From positions 5,496 through 69,495 of the forward strand of contig NZ_JBDVNC010000003.1 in NCBI RefSeq assembly GCF_039969785.1: a stretch of 64,000 nucleotides of DNA, written 5' to 3'. Source of the stretch: Shimia sp039969785 (GTDB taxonomy: Bacteria; Pseudomonadota; Alphaproteobacteria; Rhodobacterales; Rhodobacteraceae). Both the position numbers and the translations under genes were made by a program. Shown piece after piece: positions 53,890 through 61,030 of this stretch. Below the pieces are notes generated by a model, which did no database searches, was not told the DNA's origin, and was given only the letters and a program-made list of their open reading frames with translations. How positions within the stretch are numbered: the first letter of the stretch is position 1; each line of letters opens with the position of its first letter.

Positions 53890-54720
53890 ATGAACGATTC
53901 CACAGCTGCACGAACGATAGTGATCCCCGGCGCCAATGGCCGGGTGGGTCAGTTGCTGCGACGGGCATGGGAGGAAGCGCCGCTGAACGACTGGCGCCCG
54001 GTGTGGTGTGCACGCGCACCGGGACCAGACATAGATATGGTCTGGCAACCGGGAGAGGCCGTGCCTTTGAAGGCTGACGCGGTGCTGGCGCTTTGGGGCG
54101 TGGTGCCCAGATCCGGAGACCTGCAGGATAATGTGAAGCTTGCCCGCGCAGCTATGGCGCTGGGGCGCGATTGTGGGGCGCAGCGGGTTCTGCATCTGTC
54201 AAGCGCCGCAGTCTATGGGCCCGGCACCAGATTGCACGAGAACATGCTCTGCGCCCCAGCCAGTGACTATGGCACGGACAAGCTGGCGATGGAGACGGCC
54301 ATTGCGGCCGAGCCGGGACCAGATGCCTGTGCGCTGCGGTTGGCTAATGTGGTGGGGGCTGACAGCCTGTTTCGATCACTGGAGAGCGATGCACCGATGG
54401 TAATTGATCGCTTTGCCAACGGACAGGGGCCGCACCGCAGCTATGCCAGCCCATTGGGTATTTTGCGTGCAGTACAGGCTCTGTTACGAGTTGAAATCTT
54501 GCCCGATGTGATCAATGTCGCATTGCCCGGCACTGTCAGTATGGACGCGCTGGCCATGGCGGCGGGGCGGGTATTTGACTGGCGCGCAGCACCCGAAGGG
54601 CCCTTGGCCGAGGTCGTGCTGGATACGCGCCGCCTGCAGACACTGACCCAGGATAAAGCCAAAGCGGAACCGGACGCGATCATTGCAGAGTGGCGCAGGC
54701 TGCGGAGGGCGCAGGCATGA
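53890..54720 (+). CDS. NAD-dependent epimerase/dehydratase family protein
   Basis: A 276-residue SDR protein. 'IVIPGANGRVGQLLRRAW' is the nucleotide-binding motif (GxxGxxG), 'HLSSAAVYGPGTRL' holds the Ser of the catalytic triad and 'YGTDKLAMETAIAAE' the Tyr-x-x-x-Lys. It is shorter than RmlB and resembles sugar-nucleotide epimerases or reductases working after them. The substrate is unknown. The stop overlaps the start of the following sugar transferase by four bases (ATGA at 54717-54720), so the two act in one pathway. Confidence 0.85.
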   Translation: MNDSTAARTIVIPGANGRVGQLLRRAWEEAPLNDWRPVWCARAPGPDIDMVWQPGEAVPLKADAVLALWGVVPRSGDLQDNVKLARAAMALGRDCGAQRVLHLSSAAVYGPGTRLHENMLCAPASDYGTDKLAMETAIAAEPGPDACALRLANVVGADSLFRSLESDAPMVIDRFANGQGPHRSYASPLGILRAVQALLRVEILPDVINVALPGTVSMDALAMAAGRVFDWRAAPEGPLAEVVLDTRRLQTLTQDKAKAEPDAIIAEWRRLRRAQA

Positions 54721-55343
54721 CCCCGGCAAGACGATTGATGGATATTGTACTGGCACTGTTACTGCTGGCTGTACTCTGGCCGGTTCTGATTGTGATGGTC
54801 TTGGCAATCCTGATCCTAGACGGGCGGCCAGTGCTGTATATTTCGGAACGCATGCAAACACCGGACAAACCGTTCATGCTGTGGAAGTTTCGCACCATGA
54901 CCACAGACAAGAATGACAGCGGTGTATCTGGTGGCGACAAGGCACACAGAGTGACCCGGACAGGCGCCGTAATGCGGCGATATCGGCTGGATGAGCTGCC
55001 CCAACTGATGAATATTCTGCGCGGCGATATCGGCTTTGTCGGCCCGCGCCCGCCGCTGCGCCGTTATGTCGAACGCTTTCCCGATCTTTATGCAGCCGTG
55101 CTGAAGGACCGCCCCGGCGTGACTGGTTTGGCCACGCTGGTGTTTCACCGGACCGAAGAAAAGCTGTTGTCGGAATGTGCCACGCCCCAAGAAACCGAGG
55201 AGGTTTATGAACGGCGCTGCGTGCCGACCAAGGCGCGGCTGGATATGATCTATGCCAAGAACCGGACCCTGAGGCTTGATCTACGCATGATGGTGGCCAC
55301 AGTGTTTCGGCGCGTGCCACCGGTTATACGCAAACGTTCCTAG
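54717..55343 (+). CDS. Priming sugar transferase (WcaJ/PglC-like)
   Basis: A 208-residue bacterial sugar transferase that links the first sugar phosphate to undecaprenyl phosphate. One N-terminal hydrophobic segment (about 8-30, 'MDIVLALLLLAVLWPVLIVM') is followed by 'WKFRTMTTDKN', 'YRLDELPQLMNILRGDIGFV' and 'GPRPPLRRYV', the core signature with the catalytic Asp-Glu pair (LDELPQ). It is the short, single-membrane-anchor form. It would start the repeating unit assembled from the sugars made by the preceding operon. ATG 54717 overlaps the previous stop. Confidence 0.92.
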   Translation: MTPARRLMDIVLALLLLAVLWPVLIVMVLAILILDGRPVLYISERMQTPDKPFMLWKFRTMTTDKNDSGVSGGDKAHRVTRTGAVMRRYRLDELPQLMNILRGDIGFVGPRPPLRRYVERFPDLYAAVLKDRPGVTGLATLVFHRTEEKLLSECATPQETEEVYERRCVPTKARLDMIYAKNRTLRLDLRMMVATVFRRVPPVIRKRS

Positions 55344-55389
55344 AGGCGTGTTTTGCGCACAAAATATAGACTAAACGGCAATTTAGACC

Positions 55390-56352
55390 CTACTTAAGTT
55401 CCGCTTGAAGCCAAGCAATCAAACGGTTTTGTACGTCTTCGCTGAGCGCCTTGCCCTTGAGGGTGAGACTGTCGCGCCCAACTTTCATCTCCAAACCCGG
55501 CGCGATTTCCATCGGGGCTGGCGTTGGCAAGGTTTGCAGCTTGAGCGCTGTTGTAATCGCAGACTGTTCTGTCTCGGGCGTGACCGGATTTGCGATATCG
55601 AGCACGGTGCGCAAACGGGCCGTCAGGGTGGTGTCGACTTCTAGCGCTTTGGACAGCTGCAGCCCCAACCGTTCACCGATTGCCTGCGGAAAGCGCAAGT
55701 TGCCATCCAGTGCGGAAACGATGGTGATGAAGGATTTAATTTTGGAGCGTTTGGCGCGGGACGCCGATGCAAAGAGGGTCTGCAAAGCCTCTTTTTGACT
55801 TGAATAGACTCTGTTTTCAACAGTACGCGACACAATTCTGGCGCGTTCGTAGAAGGACAGCCCAACCCGGATTTCATTTTCCTCGACCATGGCAAGATAG
55901 GCTTGGGTCGACTGGTCAGGCTGGCGCACCAGCGCTTTGACGGTCGTGAATTGATCATCGCCGGTTTCGGCATAAAGACGGTTCAGCGCAGAACACCGGC
56001 GCCAGCCTGAGATCAGCCCGTAGCGATCATTGCCAAGGGGGGCCACCTCGATCGGGGTTTGCTGACCGCGTGCGTACAGACTATCGACCAGCGCTTGCAT
56101 CTCTTCATCGTCAACAGGCAAGCGATCGCGCACCAGATAATTCAGATCGAGATGCGACAGGGGCAGGGTGATCACCAGCCGCCCTTCGGCCCGTGCAGAA
56201 CTCAGGGTTCGGGTGACCTCTTCGAGGGCAGCCCGTGCCGACGCTTCGCCTGCGACATCCGCGATTGGCGGAGCTGAGGCCGGGCTGACTGGTGTTGGTT
56301 CTTCAGAGAAGAAGACCGGGTTGGCGGGGCTGAGGCGTTTGCGTTTGGCCAT
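55390..56352 (-). CDS. parB: Plasmid partition protein ParB/RepB family
   Basis: A 320-residue ParB. 'LSHLDLNYLVRDRLPVDDEE' begins the ParB/Srx N-terminal domain, 'LYARGQQTPIEVAPLGNDRY' and 'GLISGWRRCSALNRLY' are the nuclease-like motif with GWRR, and 'VEENEIRVGLSFYERARIV' leads to the helix-turn-helix. The C-terminal 40 residues form a dimerisation-type region. It is transcribed from parA with a 14-base gap and binds centromere sites, presumably the palindromes at 49521 and 53451. Confidence 0.9.
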   Translation of the reverse strand: MAKRKRLSPANPVFFSEEPTPVSPASAPPIADVAGEASARAALEEVTRTLSSARAEGRLVITLPLSHLDLNYLVRDRLPVDDEEMQALVDSLYARGQQTPIEVAPLGNDRYGLISGWRRCSALNRLYAETGDDQFTTVKALVRQPDQSTQAYLAMVEENEIRVGLSFYERARIVSRTVENRVYSSQKEALQTLFASASRAKRSKIKSFITIVSALDGNLRFPQAIGERLGLQLSKALEVDTTLTARLRTVLDIANPVTPETEQSAITTALKLQTLPTPAPMEIAPGLEMKVGRDSLTLKGKALSEDVQNRLIAWLQAELK

Positions 56353-56366
56353 AATCCTGCTCTCTG

Positions 56367-57773
56367 TTATTGCGCAGCCTGTTGGGCATGCGCCAGTTCA
56401 TCGCGCCGCCAGCTGCCAATCAGAAGCTGTTTGAAAGCGGCATAGGTGGCATCAAATGTTTCGCGCCCGCGCACATAGGTTTCGCGGTTGAAGTCGCGAT
56501 AATCGGCCTCGTAGATGCCCTGTACTTGTTCGCCAGCCTGCCCAATCAGCGCGGTGAAGTCCTGACGATGGGGCGACAGAGTGGGACCAAGATAGGCCTG
56601 CATTAGCGCGGCCAGTTCCGCCTGCTGGGTGCCGTCATAGCGGGTAACCACAGCGCGGACCGCGTCCCATTGAAAGCTCAACTCTTCCCGACCCAAAGCG
56701 CGGGCGGCCATATTCTCGGCCTCTTCGATGGAGCCAAAGGTGGAATGCAGCATATCAAAGAACCGCCCCGTGCTGTCGAACTCAAGGAAAGACGCCCCAA
56801 GCGGAACCAGCAGGATATCGGATGCGGCCAGCCCGTTGATGGTGAGATACCCAAGGGCAGGCGGGGTATCGAGGAAGATGACATCGTATTCATCCAGCAG
56901 CCCGTCTTCCTGAAGGCTGTCGGTCAACGCATCCCACAGCTTCCAGCCACGTGCCGCCATGCGCCAGACCGGGATTTGGAATTCGGCCCAATAGAGATTC
57001 AATTGTGCGCCAATCAGATCGATATTAGGCCAGTGGGTTTTCTGCACCAGATCTTGCGCCCGTATGTCGAGCGCCTCGCTGAGCGTGTCATCAAGCGGGG
57101 TAGGGGCATCGCCCCGATTCAGACGACGCTGATTTTCGGTGCGCAGATGACGCGCGTAATGACGGGCCATAAGCGGAAACACGGTTTGCCATTCATCTTC
57201 GACTTTGCCGCCGAACACCGATGTCATCGACCCCTGACTGTCCAGATCGATCACCAGCACCTTGTACCCATCCAGCGCGGCAGACATGGCCAGATGCGCC
57301 GCAGTCGAGGTCTTACCTACTCCGCCTTTGAAATTGGCCACGGTGACAAGTTTGGCAGGCTGACCTTTGGGACGATAGGGCTGGTATTCCTTGGCCTTGG
57401 AACCCTCTTGTCCAAAATGAGCCCGCAAGCGCAGAACTTCGTCCAGGGTGAACCATTTGGCGCCGCCTTGGGTTTCACTGCGCCCCTGTGGCAGATCCGG
57501 GTTTTGCTTCAGAACACGGCGAAAATGGCCGGTGGCCACGGGGATTAGATACTTGGTAATTTCCCAGGTTGAGAACTGACGTAGATGTCGTGCCCCATCG
57601 CCTTCAAGCCCCCGGCTGGACAGATCGTTGCGCCCGGCTTCACAGGCCTTGGCGATGGTACCAAAATCCCGCGTCGTTGTTGCATTCCCAAGTTGTAATA
57701 AAGCCTGATCCGGATCGATGTTGAAATAGGGGGGTAAGGCCCCTCCGGGCTCTTTGTGCTTGTCGGATTTCAT
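56367..57773 (-). CDS. parA: Plasmid partition ATPase ParA family
   Basis: A 468-residue ParA-type ATPase. An N-terminal domain of about 110 residues (with 'FSTWEITKYLIPVATGHFRR', a DNA-binding-type extension) precedes the Walker-type domain 'VTVANFKGGVGKTSTAAHLA', 'VLVIDLDSQGSMTSVFG' and 'DVIFLDTPPALGYLTINGL'. Such type Ia ParA proteins also repress their own promoter through the N-terminal domain. It forms an operon with parB and is divergent from repA across the origin. Confidence 0.92.
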   Translation of the reverse strand: MKSDKHKEPGGALPPYFNIDPDQALLQLGNATTTRDFGTIAKACEAGRNDLSSRGLEGDGARHLRQFSTWEITKYLIPVATGHFRRVLKQNPDLPQGRSETQGGAKWFTLDEVLRLRAHFGQEGSKAKEYQPYRPKGQPAKLVTVANFKGGVGKTSTAAHLAMSAALDGYKVLVIDLDSQGSMTSVFGGKVEDEWQTVFPLMARHYARHLRTENQRRLNRGDAPTPLDDTLSEALDIRAQDLVQKTHWPNIDLIGAQLNLYWAEFQIPVWRMAARGWKLWDALTDSLQEDGLLDEYDVIFLDTPPALGYLTINGLAASDILLVPLGASFLEFDSTGRFFDMLHSTFGSIEEAENMAARALGREELSFQWDAVRAVVTRYDGTQQAELAALMQAYLGPTLSPHRQDFTALIGQAGEQVQGIYEADYRDFNRETYVRGRETFDATYAAFKQLLIGSWRRDELAHAQQAAQ

Positions 57774-58032
57774 CTGCTCCAGGCCTCTATGTGCGCTCTT
57801 TTATGCAATATAACACAAAACGTCTCACATGAAAGGGAAAGGCGAACACTTCCTCTTTTTCTAAGTAAAATCAGGGTGACAGTAGCCATCACATGGTTGG
57901 TTTGTGTGTGCGTAAGTATCTGGATGGATCTCTTATCCAGTTAAATATGAGTTAATACAAAGTTACAGGGAAATATTGAATCGGGCAAAGCCCTTTGTTT
58001 CAAGGGCAAATGGGGTGCCATTTCAAGAGACG

Positions 58033-58098
58033 GTGACTCTGAAACCCCGATATAGTGACTCTGATCCCACGCGGGAGTGACTCTGATCCTCCGAAGCT
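58033..58098 (+). repeat. Three 22-bp iterons (gtgactctga)
   Basis: The decamer gtgactctga occurs at 58033, 58055 and 58077, exactly 22 bases apart, i.e. two helical turns. The 22-bp units begin identically and then vary ('aaccccgatata', 'tcccacgcggga', 'tcctccgaagct'). The exact 22-base spacing next to repA is diagnostic of initiator-binding iterons. Confidence 0.85.
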
Positions 58099-58123
58099 GT
58101 TCATGCCCATACTGGACGACACT

Positions 58124-58132
58124 TGTGGATAA
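58124..58132 (-). promoter_or_regulatory. DnaA box
   Basis: tgtggataa on the plus strand is the reverse complement of the consensus DnaA box ttatccaca, with no mismatch. It is 26 bases beyond the last iteron and 96 bases before the repA start, a normal arrangement for iteron plasmids that also need host DnaA. Confidence 0.8.
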
Positions 58133-58227
58133 CTCTAGGATGAGTGTTACCGAAACCCCGAAAAACGGGGGCGGGATTCGCGCTGAAAGTAACATGAGCA
58201 GGGCGTGGGAAAGACAGGCGACAGACC

Positions 58228-59229
58228 ATGACCGGGACAGGTGGGGCAGGGGCGTTGACCCCTACTGAGACAGGCGCATTCTTTTTGTGCGATATTTTTG
58301 ATGCCAGCCCCAAGGATGATCTGGGGACGATGGAGCATCCGATTTTTTCGCTGAGCACGCGACCGGACCGGCGTATTCTGAGTTACGAGCATAACGGTAC
58401 CACGATTGATGTAACGCCGAGCGTGCGGGGTCGGGCGACAATCCATGACAAGGACATCCTGATCTATTGTATCAGTCAGCTGATGGCGGCGGCGAATGCC
58501 GGGCGGGCGATTTCCCGCACATTGCACCTTAAGGCGCATGATCTTTTGACGGCGACGAACAGGGACACGTCGGGGGACGGTTATGCGCGTCTGCGCGACG
58601 CGTTTGAGAGGCTGGCGGGCACACGCATCACCACCAATTTGAGCACCGGCGGTGTCGAAGTGACATCCGGTTTTGGTTTGATCGAAAGCTGGGAGATTGT
58701 GCGTAAGGCCAAAGGCGGGCGCATGGTTAGCGTGACGGTGACATTGAGCGAATGGTTGTTTCGGGCGGTGCAGTCCAAGTCGGTGCTGACGCTGAATCGG
58801 GCGTATTTCGGATTGCGCAAACCGCTGGAGCGGCGGATTTACGAATTGGCCCGTAAGCATTGCGGGCGTCAGCCCGAGTGGCAGATCGGTTTGGCGACGC
58901 TGCATAAGAAGGCCGGATCGACGGCACCAATCAGGGTGTTCCGCGCCGCGGTGCGCAAGATCATCGCAGGCGGCGGGCTACCCGAGTATCACATGCGCGA
59001 AGCGCCTGGCGATCTGATCCTGTTTGAGCGGGCAGGGGTAGCGGTAGCCCCTGGAAGCGCGCCGCAGTTGAAGCGCGAAACGCTTGAGGCGGCGCGGGGG
59101 CTTGTCCCGGGTGCGGATGTCTATGCGCTTGAGGCGCGCTGGCGGAGTTGGTGGGGGGAGACCGGGCAACCGGTGCTGCGCAATCCCGATCAGGCGTTTT
59201 TGGGGTGGGTCAGGGCGCAAATTTCTTGA
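58228..59229 (+). CDS. repA: Replication initiator protein RepA (RPA family)
   Basis: A 333-residue initiator of the alphaproteobacterial RPA family (replication initiator protein A). 'CDIFDASPKDDLGTMEHPIF', 'TPSVRGRATIHDKDILIYC', 'LHLKAHDLLTATNRDTSGDG' and 'YARLRDAFERLAGTRITTN' are its characteristic blocks, with 'RKPLERRIYELARKHCG' in the second winged-helix half. It should bind the iterons just upstream. The arrangement parB-parA divergent from repA is known for roseobacter RepA-I plasmids. ATG 58228 gives the family N-terminus ('TETGAFFLCDIFDA'). Confidence 0.93.
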   Translation: MTGTGGAGALTPTETGAFFLCDIFDASPKDDLGTMEHPIFSLSTRPDRRILSYEHNGTTIDVTPSVRGRATIHDKDILIYCISQLMAAANAGRAISRTLHLKAHDLLTATNRDTSGDGYARLRDAFERLAGTRITTNLSTGGVEVTSGFGLIESWEIVRKAKGGRMVSVTVTLSEWLFRAVQSKSVLTLNRAYFGLRKPLERRIYELARKHCGRQPEWQIGLATLHKKAGSTAPIRVFRAAVRKIIAGGGLPEYHMREAPGDLILFERAGVAVAPGSAPQLKRETLEAARGLVPGADVYALEARWRSWWGETGQPVLRNPDQAFLGWVRAQIS

Positions 59230-59241
59230 AGCCAGAGTGTA

Positions 59242-59270
59242 CGACCAAAGCGCGCTGCGCGCCTTGGTCG
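59242..59270. terminator. Hairpin between convergent repA and DUF2793 genes
   Basis: Stem cgaccaa (59242-59248) with ttggtcg (59264-59270) plus an inner GCGC/GCGC pairing, separated from the outer stem by a single a/c mismatch. There is no T-run. It lies in the 64-base gap between two convergent stops, so a terminator role is plausible. Confidence 0.45.
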
Positions 59271-59293
59271 ATGACTGCGCGGAACGTGCCGGA

Positions 59294-60361
59294 TCAGGCC
59301 AGGAGCACGGTCAGACTGCCGCCCACGATGTCGCTCACACCCGAGGTGATGTCGGCAACGGTGAGCCGATTGTTGTTGGGCAGTGAACGGATGCGAGCGA
59401 TGGCTTTACCTTTAATGGCTTGCCAATGATAGGGGCCTGGCTGGCCCACCGATCCGCGCAGCTCGACAGAACCATAGCAGTTCTCTCCGTTGAGGAACGG
59501 TAGAGACAGGCCGATATCGTCAGTCGGCGTCAGGCCGGTGGTGTCCAGGTTGTTGAGCTGTCCGAAAAAATATGTCGCTTGGTTGCCGATCCGCACATAG
59601 GGCACGGCGTCGCCCGTGAGCGGCGCGCTGTTATTGCTTTGATCGACGAGCGAAGGCACATGGCTTCCGGTCTCGTAGATTGACAGATGGTTGGCAGGTG
59701 TTGTCCCCCCGAGCAATAGACCCTGCGGTGCACCAAGAGCGCCGTCGGTTCCCTGGGCGGTCAGCGCCGTATGCCAGGTGCTGCCATCAGCGCTGACCTT
59801 AAGGGAAAAATGGTCGTCACCCGCCAGACCCATTTCAGCACGCCCCGACCAGCCCGATTGCAACAGCAGGCTGGCGGTGTCGGAGGCAGCTGCCTTGTTG
59901 ACCTTGAGTTGATGACCGGCACCCGCATGAGTGAACAAAGTGGCCTCGGAGGCGACGGCGAGGCGGTTGGTGGGATCCGCGCTGGTGGCGATGCCGATCC
60001 CTTCAAGATTGTCGAGATCGGGGGTAGGGGTCTGCCAGGTGGCACCGGTCCAAACCCGCAGGCTGTTGTCGGTGCGCCCGAAAGCCCGCCAGCCGATCCG
60101 TGGGGGCACGAACACCCAGGTCAGATTCAAGAAGGCGGCAATCATGCCATCCTGGCCGGCCCAGGCGCCACTGGCCCCGGCCCCAAGCGCGTGCACGCTT
60201 CCGTTCTGGGGCAGGGAGGGGGGCTGGGTCTGATTAAAATCGTCGACGGTGAGTTGAACAAGCACATCCAACTGGTTCAGGGCCTCGTTATGGGTCACAT
60301 GTTTCTGGGCCTGAGAAGGTTGGATGAAAGGCAGGTCAAGCAGGGGAGAGCGTTCTGACAT
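59294..60361 (-). CDS. DUF2793 family protein
   Basis: A 355-residue protein whose N-terminal 110 residues are a DUF2793 domain: 'LDLPFIQPSQAQKHVTHNEA', 'LDVLVQLTVDDFNQTQPPS' and 'FVPPRIGWRAFGRTDNSLRV' are its hallmark. DUF2793 proteins are common in Rhodobacteraceae, often near phage or gene-transfer-agent tail genes; the function is unknown. The remainder (about 115-355) looks like a beta-rich tail-fibre/structural domain ('GSHVPSLVDQSNNSAPLTGD', 'FGQLNNLDTTGLTPTDDIGL'). No signal peptide or membrane segment is seen. It converges on repA. Confidence 0.78.
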   Translation of the reverse strand: MSERSPLLDLPFIQPSQAQKHVTHNEALNQLDVLVQLTVDDFNQTQPPSLPQNGSVHALGAGASGAWAGQDGMIAAFLNLTWVFVPPRIGWRAFGRTDNSLRVWTGATWQTPTPDLDNLEGIGIATSADPTNRLAVASEATLFTHAGAGHQLKVNKAAASDTASLLLQSGWSGRAEMGLAGDDHFSLKVSADGSTWHTALTAQGTDGALGAPQGLLLGGTTPANHLSIYETGSHVPSLVDQSNNSAPLTGDAVPYVRIGNQATYFFGQLNNLDTTGLTPTDDIGLSLPFLNGENCYGSVELRGSVGQPGPYHWQAIKGKAIARIRSLPNNNRLTVADITSGVSDIVGGSLTVLLA

Positions 60362-61030
60362 GGTGATGGGTTCCGGCTGATGGAAGAGTGCGCCACATCA
60401 CACCCAGAAGATCCCAAAATTTCCTAAAACCATCGTACGCTGGGGGCAATGGCGTCGACCGGTGTCCTGGAACAAGGAACCGAAAGCCGTTGTCGATCGG
60501 TGACCTACGTAAGGGTTTCCCAACTATGCAAGAGCGCCGGCACAGAATAATCTGCAAGTACGATCAAAAATATGTTATAAATATTGTGATTATAGCAAAG
60601 TGTTTGACCGGGAACCGATACAGCGTCAGGCCTTATATTTTAGGTAAAGGCGCAGAATAGCTAAATTTCAGAAGGTTAGACGAATTTTTCTCGTTTCTTC
60701 TGTATTTTTGAAAGAGCATTTCTGCGTGGGCATAGGGCCTGTCGTGTTATTATACCGGTGTGACCGTGAGAGAGATTGATGACGCTATTTGGCAGCAGAT
60801 TCGAGTTTTCTGAACCTCAGCAACTGCGCTGCGGGGGGGTGGATTCGGTCGCAGTCTTAAGGTCGGTTTTGAGTCTGTTCTTGGGGCGTGGGGCTCTTGT
60901 GGCGAGCCTCTGCCCGCGTGGCAACAACAATAGAATTGTGGAGAGGACACCGCCTGGCAAAGCTTGTCGGGGATGTCTGTAATTGTAGCACACGGTGAAA
61001 GCCGCGTGCAGAGAGAGTATGGAGCTTGAT
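60362..61030. other. Intergenic region before protease gene
   Basis: About 670 bases without a recognisable gene. Bases 60560-60720 are A+T rich ('tgttataaatattgtgatta' and 'tttctcgtttcttctgtatt'), the likely promoter area for the divergent DUF2793 gene and the protease gene. Open frames here are short and unlike proteins. The last part (60995-61030) includes the ribosome-binding site GGAG at 61021-61024 used for the start at 61031. Confidence 0.5.

Larger units (their letters stand above)
57774..58227. other. Probable replication origin region
   Basis: The 454-base gap between parA (minus) and repA (plus) contains an A+T-rich stretch (57930-57990), three 22-bp iterons (58033-58098), a perfect DnaA box (58124-58132) and a small palindrome-like 'ccccgaaaaacgggg' near 58157. 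This combination is what an iteron-type origin should contain, and it sits directly before the initiator gene. The region must also hold the parA and repA promoters. Confidence 0.8.

Noticed and set aside
55335..55360. Further parS copy downstream of the sugar transferase (tgttttgcgcacaaaat)
   Set aside because: It resembles the palindromes at 49521 and 53451 in outline but is not a proper palindrome, so I do not call it a site.
56670..57548. Plus-strand open frame of 292 codons opposite parA
   Set aside because: Antisense shadow; the minus strand encodes clear ParA motifs and the plus frame shows none.
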